DNA of 13,078 nucleotides from an uncultured Collinsella sp. (lineage in GTDB: Bacteria > Actinomycetota > Coriobacteriia > Coriobacteriales > Coriobacteriaceae), in NCBI GenBank assembly GCA_900544205.1, contig UQUG01000053.1:1-13078 (forward strand), written 5' to 3'. Positions 4,942-11,946 of the stretch are shown piece after piece (positions within the stretch are counted from its first letter, which is position 1; the number at the start of each line of letters is the position of its first letter). The notes beneath the pieces were generated by a model. It did not search any database. It was not told the origin of the DNA and worked only from the letters and a program-made list of their open reading frames with translations. Made by a program: the position numbers and the translations under genes.

Positions 4942-5967
4942 CTACTCGCAGAGCAGCTTGGCAATCTGGACGGCGTTGGTTGCCGCGCCCTTACGGATTT
5001 GGTCGCCGCAGCACCAGAAGGTGATACCGCGCGCGGCCTCGGGGTTCGAGATGTCGCGGCGCACGCGACCGACCCAAATCAGGTCCTGGTCGGACGTATC
5101 CATCGGCATGGGGAAGCGATTGTGCGCGTCCTCGGCGCTCATGTCGTCGACCAGCTTCACGCCCGGAGCGGCTGTCAGCGCGGCACGGGCCTCTTCCACC
5201 GTAATATCGCGCTCAAACTCGAGCGTAATGCTCTCGGAGTGCGAGCGCAGCACGGGCACGCGCACGCAGGTGCAGTTCACGCGCAGCTCGGGCAGGTGCA
5301 TGATCTTGCGGCCCTCGTTCTGCAACTTCATCTCCTCGGAGGTAAAGCCCTCTTCCTTGACACCGCCAATCTGCGGAATCAGATTGCTCGCGAGCTGGGC
5401 CGCAAATGCACGCGGCTCGGGAATCTCCTCGCCACGGCCCAGGGCGGCCAGCTGAGCCTCGAGCTCGGCCATGCCGGGAGCGCCGGCACCCGAAGCAGCC
5501 TGATACGTCGAGACGATCATGCGCTTCACGCCGGCGAGCTGATGCAGCGGCCACGTAGGAACCAGGCCGATGATGGTCGCGCAGTTGGGATTGGCGATAA
5601 GGCCGTGATGCCACTTGATGTCGTCGGCATTGATCTCAGGCACAACCAGCGGTACCTCGGGATCCATGCGGAAGGCGTGACTGTTGTCGACCACGACGGC
5701 GCCGCGCTTGACGGCCTCGGGCAGCAGCTCCTTGGCGATATCGTCGCCGGCAGCGCCGAGCACGATGTCGCAGCCCTCAAAGGCCTCGGGGCAAGCTTCC
5801 TCGATCACGATCTGCTCGCCGCGGAACTCAACGGTCTTGCCCGCAGAGCGCGCGCTCGCTAGCAGCTTGAGCTTGCCGACCGGAAACTCCTGCTCGTTGA
5901 GGCACTCGAGCATCTGGGTGCCCACGGCTCCCGTCGCGCCCAAAATAGCAACCGTGTACTGTTTCAT
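4942..5967 (-). CDS. asd: Aspartate-semialdehyde dehydrogenase
   Basis: This enzyme reduces aspartyl-4-phosphate with NADPH to aspartate-4-semialdehyde, the branch point to lysine/diaminopimelate and to homoserine (threonine, methionine). The 341-residue protein begins MKQYTVAILGATGAVGTQML with the nucleotide-binding GATGAVG at 10-16. The catalytic Cys129 lies in ANPNCATIIG, and the catalytic base His243 in RVPVLRSHSES. The ATG at 5967-5965 is chosen because AAGGGGGAAGC precedes it. An upstream in-frame ATG at 6054 would add 29 hydrophobic residues that the family lacks and has no ribosome site. The gene follows lysC on the same strand after 172 nt containing hairpins and a short tandem repeat, so it may have its own promoter. 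Palindrome copy A begins 15 bp after its stop. Confidence 0.97.
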   Translation of the reverse strand: MKQYTVAILGATGAVGTQMLECLNEQEFPVGKLKLLASARSAGKTVEFRGEQIVIEEACPEAFEGCDIVLGAAGDDIAKELLPEAVKRGAVVVDNSHAFRMDPEVPLVVPEINADDIKWHHGLIANPNCATIIGLVPTWPLHQLAGVKRMIVSTYQAASGAGAPGMAELEAQLAALGRGEEIPEPRAFAAQLASNLIPQIGGVKEEGFTSEEMKLQNEGRKIMHLPELRVNCTCVRVPVLRSHSESITLEFERDITVEEARAALTAAPGVKLVDDMSAEDAHNRFPMPMDTSDQDLIWVGRVRRDISNPEAARGITFWCCGDQIRKGAATNAVQIAKLLCE

Positions 5968-6044
5968 GCTTCCCCCTTTAAAGGCTGTGGCTTTTGCCCG
6001 CACGCCGATCAGGCCGATTATTGTTGCCAGTGTATACAAGAACA

Positions 6045-6065
6045 GGGCGGGCACGAAACCCGCCC
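6045..6065. repeat. 7-bp GC stem-loop between lysC and asd
   Basis: GGGCGGG (6045-6051) pairs with CCCGCCC (6059-6065) around CACGAAA. In the lysC-to-asd transcript it is the second hairpin. Only a loose U-rich stretch (TGTTCTTG) follows, so termination would be weak. Confidence 0.6.
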
Positions 6066-6068
6066 CGT

Positions 6069-6090
6069 CGAAACGAAACCGAAACGAAAC
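6069..6090. repeat. 11-bp tandem duplication CGAAACGAAAC
   Basis: CGAAACGAAAC at 6069-6079 is repeated without a gap at 6080-6090. Each 11-mer itself holds two GAAAC words. It lies between the two hairpins of the lysC-asd spacer. Confidence 0.85.
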
Positions 6091-6098
6091 GCCCCGCC

Positions 6099-6129
6099 GT
6101 AGATTTTTGAGACATGACCAAAAATCTAC
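6099..6129. terminator. AT-rich stem-loop after lysC, possible bidirectional terminator
   Basis: GTAGATTTTTG (6099-6109) pairs perfectly with CAAAAATCTAC (6119-6129), 11 bp with a 9-nt loop, starting about 10 nt after the lysC stop. The A5/T5 tracts lie within the stem, as in some bidirectional terminators, rather than after a GC stem. It may instead protect the lysC 3' end or attenuate transcription into asd. Confidence 0.5.
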
Positions 6130-6139
6130 CGAGCAGTCG

Positions 6140-7528
6140 CTACTTTTTGAGCGCGGCCAAGGTGGGATCGGCCGGCGTGGGAGCCTCCAGGTCGGAGACC
6201 TTCACAATGCCGTTCTCGTCGGAGAAGGCGCGGTAAATGGTCCGAATCGCCAGGTCGAAGTCCTTCTCCTCGACACCGATAATGATGTTGATCTCGTCAC
6301 AGCTCTGCGAAATCATGCGCACGCTCACGCCGGCCTGGCCGAGCATGCCAAACAGGTGGCCCGAGATACCTGCGCGGCCGCGCAGGTTACGACCGACGGT
6401 CGCGATGAGCGCCAAGCCCTCGACAACCTCGATCTCGAGCGGCTCGACCTCCTGCTGGATGTCACCCACGAGTGAGTACAGCGAATCGTGCACATCCTGC
6501 TCCTGCACCACGGCGCCAAAGCGGTCGACGCCGGTGGGCATATGCTCGACGGAGACGTCATAGCGTTCGAACACCGAAAGCGCACGGCGCATAAAGCCGA
6601 CACGAGGCTTGGTGCGGTCGCGGGCAACGTTGATGGCGACAAAGCCGCGCTTGCCGGTCACACCGGTAATGATGGGCTCTGCCTCGCCCTCATCAGCCGT
6701 CTCGCTAATGATGGTGCCGGGGTCCTGCGGCGCATTGGTGTTCTTGATGACCAGCGGAATACCCGCCTCGCGCACAGGGAACACGGCTTCCTCGTGCAGG
6801 ACGCTTGCGCCCATGTACGAAAGCTCGCGTAGCTCCTCGTAGGTAACGCGCGCAATGGGCTGGGCCTCGGGAACAATGCGCGGATCGGCAGAATAGAAGC
6901 CCGAGACGTCGGTCCAGTTCTCGTACAGATCGGCGCCAAGGCACTTGGCCAGAATCGAGCCGGAAATATCGCCGCCGCCACGGTCGAGCAGCTTGATCTG
7001 ACCCTCACGCGTCGCGCCGTAGAAACCGGGCATAACAAAGCCGCCCTGCTGGCCGTACTCCTGCACCAGCTCGGCGGTGCGGTTCATGCTGAGCGTACCG
7101 TCGTGATGGAACGCCACGACCGTCGCGGCATCCAGGAACGGCAGGCCCAGGTACTCGGCCATCAGACGGGCGGTAAAGTACTCGCCGCGGCTCACGAGTT
7201 CCTCGGTGGAGTAGCCACCGGAGCGGGCGCGCTCGGCAAAGGCTGCGAACTCCTCGCGGATGGGATAGGTGAGCTCCAGCTCGTCAGCGATATCAAAATA
7301 GCGCTGGCCAATGTCCTCGAGCAGTTCCTCGCACGACACGTGATACTTAACGTGCGCGTTAACCAGGTAGAGCAGGTCGGTCACCTTGGTGTCGCCCTTA
7401 AAGCGGCGACCGCAGGCGGAAACCACCACAAAACGGCGGGCAGGGTCGGCATCAACGATGGCTTTGATCTTCTTGAAGTGTTCGGCGTCGGCGACCGACG
7501 AGCCGCCAAACTTGGCAATTTTTATCAT
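6140..7528 (-). CDS. lysC: Aspartate kinase (aspartokinase) with tandem ACT domains
   Basis: This enzyme phosphorylates L-aspartate with ATP, the committed step of lysine, methionine and threonine synthesis. The 462-residue protein is a monofunctional aspartokinase without a fused homoserine dehydrogenase. The kinase domain (about 1-285) opens with KFGGSS at 6-11 and carries SRGEY (113-117), RGGGDISGS (183-191) and WTDVSG (205-210). Two ACT domains follow (about 296-365 and about 373-440, the latter with LIATVGRNLRGRAGISG). ACT domains in this family bind lysine and/or threonine as feedback inhibitors; which effector applies here is not evident. The ATG at 7528-7526 has AGAAAGG about 13 nt upstream, a longer spacing than ideal, so initiation may be modest. 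The gene is divergent from thrC across a 103-nt spacer and precedes asd. Confidence 0.96.
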   Translation of the reverse strand: MIKIAKFGGSSVADAEHFKKIKAIVDADPARRFVVVSACGRRFKGDTKVTDLLYLVNAHVKYHVSCEELLEDIGQRYFDIADELELTYPIREEFAAFAERARSGGYSTEELVSRGEYFTARLMAEYLGLPFLDAATVVAFHHDGTLSMNRTAELVQEYGQQGGFVMPGFYGATREGQIKLLDRGGGDISGSILAKCLGADLYENWTDVSGFYSADPRIVPEAQPIARVTYEELRELSYMGASVLHEEAVFPVREAGIPLVIKNTNAPQDPGTIISETADEGEAEPIITGVTGKRGFVAINVARDRTKPRVGFMRRALSVFERYDVSVEHMPTGVDRFGAVVQEQDVHDSLYSLVGDIQQEVEPLEIEVVEGLALIATVGRNLRGRAGISGHLFGMLGQAGVSVRMISQSCDEINIIIGVEEKDFDLAIRTIYRAFSDENGIVKVSDLEAPTPADPTLAALKK

Positions 7529-7631
7529 GGCGTGGAGGTTACCTTTCTAAAAGCCTCTGCAAACCTGTTTTGCGTGCTCTGATACCATGGGGTCACCGAT
7601 TGGGACCAAGGCATCCGAGGAGCAGTGTTAT

Positions 7632-9149
7632 ATGGGAACTTATCATAGTACACGAGGACGCACTTTATCGTGCTCAAGTAAGGTGGCAATCCGCACCGGC
7701 ATCGCTCCCGACGGGGGTTTGTTTGTCTCGGACGAGCTCGGCACCCAGCAGGTCGATATCAGCTCGCTTGCAGATAAATCGTACTTTGAAATCGCTCAAG
7801 ATGTGTTGGGAATGTTACTGAATGATTACACGGCCGAAGAAATTTCGGCGTGTGTCGACGAGGCATACCGCGGCACGTTCGCGAGTAAAGAGGTCACGCC
7901 GCTCGTCAAACTCGACGCTGCGCCGGGCGCTGACGCCCCTCAGACCTATGTGATGGAGCTCTTTGGCGGCCCCACGAGTGCCTTTAAGGACGTCGCCCTG
8001 CAGATGCTCCCCCGCTTGATGGCCCGCACTTCCGCCAAGGACGGCGGCGCCGAGCGCATCATGATCGTCACCGCCACGTCGGGCGACACCGGCAAGGCCG
8101 CACTCGCTGGTTTTGCCGACGCTCCGGGCACGGGCATTACCGTCTTTTATCCCGAAGGCAAAGTCAGCCGCGTGCAGAATCTGCAGATGTCCACGCAGGA
8201 GGGCGACAACGTCGCCGTCTGCGGCATCCGCGGCAACTTTGACGATGCCCAGAGTGCCGTCAAGCGCATCTTTGCCGATAAGGAGCTTGCCGAGCGTCTT
8301 GAGGCCGCCGGCACGGTGCTTTCGAGCGCCAACTCCATCAACGTCGGCCGTCTGGTGCCGCAGGTCGTCTACTACTTTGCCGCTTATGCGCAGCTGCTGC
8401 GCGCCGGCGCCATCGAGGCCGGCGACGCCGTGGAGTTCTGCGTACCGACCGGCAACTTTGGCGACATCCTGGCCGGCTACTATGCCAAGCGCATGGGTCT
8501 GCCCGTCGCCAAACTCGTCGTGGCCAGCGACAAGAACAACGTGCTCGCTGACTTCCTGACCACCGGCGTCTACGACCGCAACCGTCCGTTCTTCACGACC
8601 ATTTCGCCGTCGATGGACATCCTTATTAGCTCTAATCTGGAGCGCATGCTCTACTTCCTGTCCGATGGCGACTGCGAACTCGTTGCCGGCCTTATGGAGC
8701 AGCTGGCACAGACTGGTCGCTATGAGGTGCCCGCCGAGCTGCTGGCCAAGATCCAGAGTGTGTTTGGCTGCGGCTGGGCCAGCGAGGACGAGGTCCGCGC
8801 TGCCATCAAGAACTGCTGGGATGCAAACGGCTATGTGATCGACCCGCACACCGCTTGCGGCTATCACGTCTTTGAAAAGGTCGCCCCCGCCGAGGGCGCG
8901 AAGGCCCGCGTGCTGCTTTCGACCGCCAGCCCCTACAAGTTCCCGCGCGCCTGCTGCGACGCCCTGGGGCTCGACGTTCCCGAGGACGACTTTGAGGCCA
9001 TGCACGTGCTCGAGCAGGCAACCAACACGGTCGCCCCGGCACAGCTCGCCGAACTCGAGTCCAAACCCGTCCGCTTCGAAGACGTCTGCGACGTAGCCGA
9101 CATGGCCAACTACGTAGAGCAGGCAGCAAAAAATATGGCATCCAACTAG
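7632..9149 (+). CDS. thrC: Threonine synthase (PLP-dependent)
   Basis: This enzyme converts O-phospho-L-homoserine to L-threonine using pyridoxal phosphate. The start chosen is the ATG at 7632 (MGTYHSTRGRT), with GAGGAG at 7617-7622, 9 nt upstream. The ATG at 7587 in the same frame would add 15 atypical residues and lacks a ribosome site. The 505-residue protein has GGPTSAFKDVALQ with the Schiff-base Lys119, TATSGDTGKAAL (148-158) contacting PLP, PTGNFGDILAGYYAKRMGLP (272-291) and STASPYKFP (430-438). Length and motifs place it in the longer threonine-synthase class found in enterobacteria and fungi. An intrinsic terminator follows directly, so it appears to be transcribed separately from thrB. 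Confidence 0.96.
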   Translation: MGTYHSTRGRTLSCSSKVAIRTGIAPDGGLFVSDELGTQQVDISSLADKSYFEIAQDVLGMLLNDYTAEEISACVDEAYRGTFASKEVTPLVKLDAAPGADAPQTYVMELFGGPTSAFKDVALQMLPRLMARTSAKDGGAERIMIVTATSGDTGKAALAGFADAPGTGITVFYPEGKVSRVQNLQMSTQEGDNVAVCGIRGNFDDAQSAVKRIFADKELAERLEAAGTVLSSANSINVGRLVPQVVYYFAAYAQLLRAGAIEAGDAVEFCVPTGNFGDILAGYYAKRMGLPVAKLVVASDKNNVLADFLTTGVYDRNRPFFTTISPSMDILISSNLERMLYFLSDGDCELVAGLMEQLAQTGRYEVPAELLAKIQSVFGCGWASEDEVRAAIKNCWDANGYVIDPHTACGYHVFEKVAPAEGAKARVLLSTASPYKFPRACCDALGLDVPEDDFEAMHVLEQATNTVAPAQLAELESKPVRFEDVCDVADMANYVEQAAKNMASN

Positions 9150-9161
9150 ATCCCTTACAAG

Positions 9162-9195
9162 GCGCCGGCGAAAGCCGGCGCACTTTCTTTTTATT
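9162..9195 (+). terminator. Rho-independent terminator of thrC
   Basis: A perfect 8-bp GC stem, GCGCCGGC (9162-9169) with GCCGGCGC (9174-9181), is closed by a GAAA tetraloop. It is followed by ACTTTCTTTTTATTT. It begins 12 nt after the thrC stop and is the strongest intrinsic terminator in the window. Confidence 0.93.
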
Positions 9196-9226
9196 TAGCT
9201 CCCCAGCGCGGTGAGGAGACGGCGCA

Positions 9227-9337
9227 GGTCGGTTTCACGCTTGCTCCGTCGCGAGTTCCGCACGAGCCGAAGGCCACTAAATGTGGCCTTCGTGCGAGCA
9301 GGACTGTCCGAGCAGCGGAGCAAGCGTGAAACCGACC
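9227..9337. repeat. Long two-tier inverted repeat, copy B (thrB leader)
   Basis: Outer arms 9227-9248 and 9316-9337 are perfectly complementary over 22 bp. The inner stem CGAAGGCCAC (9268-9277) with GTGGCCTTCG (9283-9292) closes on a TAAAT loop and can be prolonged by CGCA/TGCG (9259-9262/9293-9296). Read on the minus strand, its internal segments resemble copies A and C (GTCCT...GAAGGCC and GTGCGGAA). It lacks the CTTGTCC/GGACAAG part and the GCTCC/GGAGC cap. Its right arm ends 3 nt before the thrB Shine-Dalgarno. Confidence 0.93.
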
Positions 9338-9340
9338 CCC

Positions 9341-9346
9341 AGGAGG
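9341..9346 (+). promoter_or_regulatory. Shine-Dalgarno of thrB abutting palindrome B
   Basis: AGGAGG is a full-consensus site with a 10-nt spacer to the ATG at 9357. It starts 3 nt after the palindrome, so a ribosome loading here would meet the base of a 22-bp stem if the palindrome is transcribed. Confidence 0.8.
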
Positions 9347-9356
9347 ACCAACAACA

Positions 9357-10238
9357 ATGATCAAGATCACCGTCCCCGCAACCAGCGCCAACCTAGGCAT
9401 CGGCTACGATACCCTCGGCATGGCCGTCAGCCTCTACTCGCACTTCACCTTCGAGCGCGCCGACAAGCTCACCATCACGGGTTGCCCCGAGGAGTTCCAA
9501 AACGAGAACAACCTAGTCTACGTGAGCTTTGTGGATGCGCTGGCCGCATGGGGCGAGCCGGCCTTCCCCGTCGCCATCGACATTCAGACTGACGTTCCCG
9601 TCGCTCGTGGCCTGGGTTCCAGCTCCACCTGCGTTGTCGCTGGCATTATGGCCGCCGCCGCGCTGACGGGCCACACCGTCGACCGCGCCGAGCTCGTCCG
9701 CATCGCCACCGAGGTCGAGGGACATCCCGACAACGTCGCCCCCGCCATCCTGGGCGGCGCAGTCTGCTCTTTTACACCGACCGATTCGCTCCCCCAGTGC
9801 CTGCGCTACGAAGTGAGCGATCGCCTGCGTTTTATTACCGTGATTCCGCCCTACGAGGTACACACGAGTGAGGCGCGCAAGGTCGTGCCGCAGGAGATTC
9901 CGCTTTCCACCGCCGTATGGCAGATGGGCCGCATCGCCGGCATGACGCGCGGTCTCGAGACCGGCGATCTGGACCTGATTGCCGCCGCCAACGACGACCG
10001 CATCCAGGAGCCCTATCGCCGCCGCCTCATCCCCGACTACAACGCTGTGCGCGACACCTGCCTTAACGGCGGCGCCAAGACCATCTGGATCAGCGGTTCG
10101 GGCTCGACCCTCATGGCCGTAACCGACGATACCATCGTGGCGAAGTTCCTGCAGGTCAAGCTGCGCGAGCAGTTCCCCAAGTGTGATACGCATATCCTCA
10201 CGTGCGACACCGAGGGCGCTCAAATCGAGTACCTGTAG
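9357..10238 (+). CDS. thrB: Homoserine kinase (GHMP family)
   Basis: This enzyme phosphorylates L-homoserine with ATP to O-phosphohomoserine, the substrate of ThrC. The 293-residue GHMP kinase has motif 1 PATSANLGIGYDTLGMA (7-23), the ATP-binding motif 2 PVARGLGSSSTCVVAG (81-96), EGHPDN (121-126) and motif 3 ISGSGSTLMAV (245-255). Length is normal for the family and the start is fixed by AGGAGG. thrC and thrB are often one operon; here a strong terminator and palindrome B lie between them, implying a separate promoter in 9196-9340 or read-through. The stop codon lies in the base of a further stem that encloses palindrome C. Confidence 0.97.
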   Translation: MIKITVPATSANLGIGYDTLGMAVSLYSHFTFERADKLTITGCPEEFQNENNLVYVSFVDALAAWGEPAFPVAIDIQTDVPVARGLGSSSTCVVAGIMAAAALTGHTVDRAELVRIATEVEGHPDNVAPAILGGAVCSFTPTDSLPQCLRYEVSDRLRFITVIPPYEVHTSEARKVVPQEIPLSTAVWQMGRIAGMTRGLETGDLDLIAAANDDRIQEPYRRRLIPDYNAVRDTCLNGGAKTIWISGSGSTLMAVTDDTIVAKFLQVKLREQFPKCDTHILTCDTEGAQIEYL

Positions 10239-10418
10239 ACATCCTCCTCATATACCTGTCCGGGACGGTCGGGATGTTCCCTCAAAATCGTCCTCGCGCA
10301 TGAAGGCCCCTTGTCCTGCTCCTACGGAGCGACGGACAAGGGGCCTTCGCGCTGCGGAATGATTTTGAGGGAACATCCCGACCGTCCCTGCGCCTACCTT
10401 GCTGAGGGTGTCTACAGG
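10232..10418. repeat. Long multi-tier inverted repeat, copy C (after thrB)
   Basis: Tier 1 pairs 10232-10246 with 10404-10418 over 15 positions with one T/G; it includes the thrB stop codon TAG (10236-10238). Tier 2 pairs 10262-10289 with 10361-10388, 28 of 28 bp. Tier 3 pairs GAAGGCCCCTTGTCC (10302-10316) with 10334-10348, 15 of 15, extended by GCGC/GCGC past a two-base bulge. The apex is GCTCC-TAC-GGAGC (10318-10330). It separates the convergent genes thrB and engB and may end both transcripts, but no U-run follows. ACCTGTCCGG (10254-10263) precedes it, as it precedes copy A in the asd reading direction. Confidence 0.95.
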
Positions 10419-10456
10419 GACCCACGCTTTGAAGGGGCGCCGGGCTGAAATATATG

Positions 10457-10494
10457 GCCCCTTATTGATAGGGGCTCTTGCTAGGCTGGAGCCC
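10457..10494. terminator. Two overlapping stem-loops at the engB 3' end
   Basis: GGGCTC (10472-10477) pairs with GAGCCC (10489-10494), just after the engB stop. GCCCCT (10457-10462) pairs with AGGGGC (10470-10475). They share 10472-10475, so only one can form at a time. No clean U-run follows on the minus strand (CTATCAATAA, later ATATATTTC), so the terminator call is tentative. Confidence 0.42.
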
Positions 10495-10497
10495 TTA

Positions 10498-11088
10498 CTA
10501 GAGGCAGGCCTCGGCGATGCGGCGCTTGAGTTCGTCGATACCCACGCCGGTTTGGGAGCTTGTGATGATTACGTTATCGGCCGGGACGTTGAGCTGCTTT
10601 TTGATGGCTGCTGCCTGGCGGGCCTGCTGGGTGCGGCTGAGCTTGTCGGCCTTGGTGAGGCAGACGATAAAGTTGAACTCATTGCCCTGCAGGTAGTCGA
10701 TCATGTCATGATCGAGCTTGCTGGGATCGTGACGAATGTCCACCAGCGAGACGACCAAGTTAAAGCTGCGCTCGGAGTCGAAAAAGTCGCCGATAAGCTC
10801 GGCCCAGCGGTCGCGCTCGGCCTTGGAGCGACGGGCGAAACCGTAACCCGGCAGGTCCACGAAATGCACGTCGTCGGCCTCAAAGAAGTTGATGTTGCTC
10901 GTCTTGCCCGGCGTACTGGAAACCTTGACTAGGTTCTTGCGGCCAAATAGCTTGTTCATAATCGACGACTTGCCCACGTTGGAGCGGCCGACAAAGCTCA
11001 CCTCGGGGCAGGTGGACTCGGGAATCTGCGAAACCTTGCCATAGCTGGCGACGAACTTGGCAAGCTGGTAGTTAATGGAATCGGCCAT
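10498..11088 (-). CDS. engB: Ribosome biogenesis GTP-binding protein EngB (YihA/YsxC)
   Basis: This small Era-like GTPase is needed for late assembly of the 50S ribosomal subunit. All G motifs are present: G1 GRSNVGKS (34-41), G2/switch STPGKTSNINFF (58-69), G3 DLPG (78-81), G4 TKAD (145-148) and G5 TSS (176-178). The start is the ATG at 11088 (196 residues), 5 nt after AAGGAG. The GTG two codons upstream overlaps that Shine-Dalgarno and is unlikely. It lies 39 nt after mtnN on the same strand with no stem-loop between, so the two are probably co-transcribed. It converges on thrB across palindrome C. Confidence 0.97.
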   Translation of the reverse strand: MADSINYQLAKFVASYGKVSQIPESTCPEVSFVGRSNVGKSSIMNKLFGRKNLVKVSSTPGKTSNINFFEADDVHFVDLPGYGFARRSKAERDRWAELIGDFFDSERSFNLVVSLVDIRHDPSKLDHDMIDYLQGNEFNFIVCLTKADKLSRTQQARQAAAIKKQLNVPADNVIITSSQTGVGIDELKRRIAEACL

Positions 11089-11127
11089 GGACACTCCTTG
11101 GTCGTAGGTTCTTACAAAAAAAGCGCG

Positions 11128-11868
11128 CTAATAGATAGCAGCGATACGGCGAACGATATCGAGCGTAATGCCACTCGCGGTGCGGGCATACTCGAACAGA
11201 TCGAACTCTCGCTCGCAAATTGCATCGTACGCCTCGTCACAATTATCGCTGATAGCGCGCAACACCAGGCAATCGACACCATTTTTGGTTGCGACATGGG
11301 CAATTGCCGCGCCCTCCATGCCGACACAATCGGCATGCGTCGCCTCGATAGCGTCGTTGCGCATGGCGGCGCCCGTCACAAAACGGTTACCCGTGGCAAT
11401 GGTGCCGACCAGGAACTGCTTGGTGCCCTCATTCGAAGCGACTGCATTTGTCGAAGCGTCAACAAACCCACGCTCAGCAAGCACGTCGGCGGCAATATCG
11501 ACCAGCGCGGGCGTCGAGCCAAACTCCTCGAGCCCCGGTGCGGACTCGGCGATAAGCGCGGTATCGGTATCCAGATAGCGTAGGCGTTTGCCAATGACCA
11601 CGTCGTCGATATGGAGCTTGGGGTTCAAACCGCCCGCAATGCCCGAAAACACAACAGCCTGCGGAGCATACTTGCTAATGAGGTGCTGTGTTGCAGCGGC
11701 GGCGTTCACCGTGCCCATGCCCGCCGTTGTGGCGACAACTGTCAGGCCGTCGAGCTCACCGCTCACAACGGTCAAGCCTGCCTCCCGTGCCTCGCAAACG
11801 TCGCTCAGCTCTTCCTTAATCTGCATGATCTCTTTTTCGAGCGCACCGATAATCGCGATGGTAGCCAT
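11128..11868 (-). CDS. mtnN: 5'-methylthioadenosine/S-adenosylhomocysteine nucleosidase
   Basis: This enzyme hydrolyses MTA and SAH to adenine plus the thioribose or ribosylhomocysteine, recycling methionine and relieving inhibition of methyltransferases. The 246-residue protein begins MATIAIIGALEKE with the conserved Glu11. It carries SGIAGGL (75-81), MEGAAIA with Glu185 (substrate ribose contacts) and RAISD with the catalytic Asp208. The ATG at 11868 is chosen because it matches the family N-terminus and has GGGGA 4-8 nt upstream; a TTG at 11880 would add four residues. An insert at about 107-120 lengthens the protein slightly compared with the roughly 230 residues usual for the family. TTTTTTT after the stop is not preceded by a clear stem, so read-through into engB is expected. 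Confidence 0.95.
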   Translation of the reverse strand: MATIAIIGALEKEIMQIKEELSDVCEAREAGLTVVSGELDGLTVVATTAGMGTVNAAAATQHLISKYAPQAVVFSGIAGGLNPKLHIDDVVIGKRLRYLDTDTALIAESAPGLEEFGSTPALVDIAADVLAERGFVDASTNAVASNEGTKQFLVGTIATGNRFVTGAAMRNDAIEATHADCVGMEGAAIAHVATKNGVDCLVLRAISDNCDEAYDAICEREFDLFEYARTASGITLDIVRRIAAIY

Positions 11869-11946
11869 ACCATTCCCCAAACCTATACGAAATTCTCAAC
11901 CAAGGTATGGTACCAGCATTTTGTTTGACCTCGCCAAACGAACACG

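Noticed and set aside
4849..5862. 337-codon plus-strand frame opposite asd
   Set aside because: It starts inside palindrome A and is complementary to asd, which has all catalytic residues. Its Ala/Leu/His-rich text is typical of an antisense frame.
7529..7631. Possible operator GGTC-N9-GACC and a GGTTACC palindrome in the lysC-thrC spacer
   Set aside because: The arms are only 4 bp and the GGTTACC palindrome is 7 bp, both expected by chance. No -35/-10 pair with acceptable spacing could be placed with confidence on either strand.
7815..9005. 396-codon minus-strand frame inside thrC
   Set aside because: It is the antisense shadow of threonine synthase, whose motifs and ribosome site are unambiguous. 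The shadow shows no recognisable domain.
11099..11127. T7 run after mtnN as an intrinsic terminator
   Set aside because: Only the tiny self-complementary AGCGCGCT precedes it. No stable stem is present, and the 39-nt gap to engB favours co-transcription.
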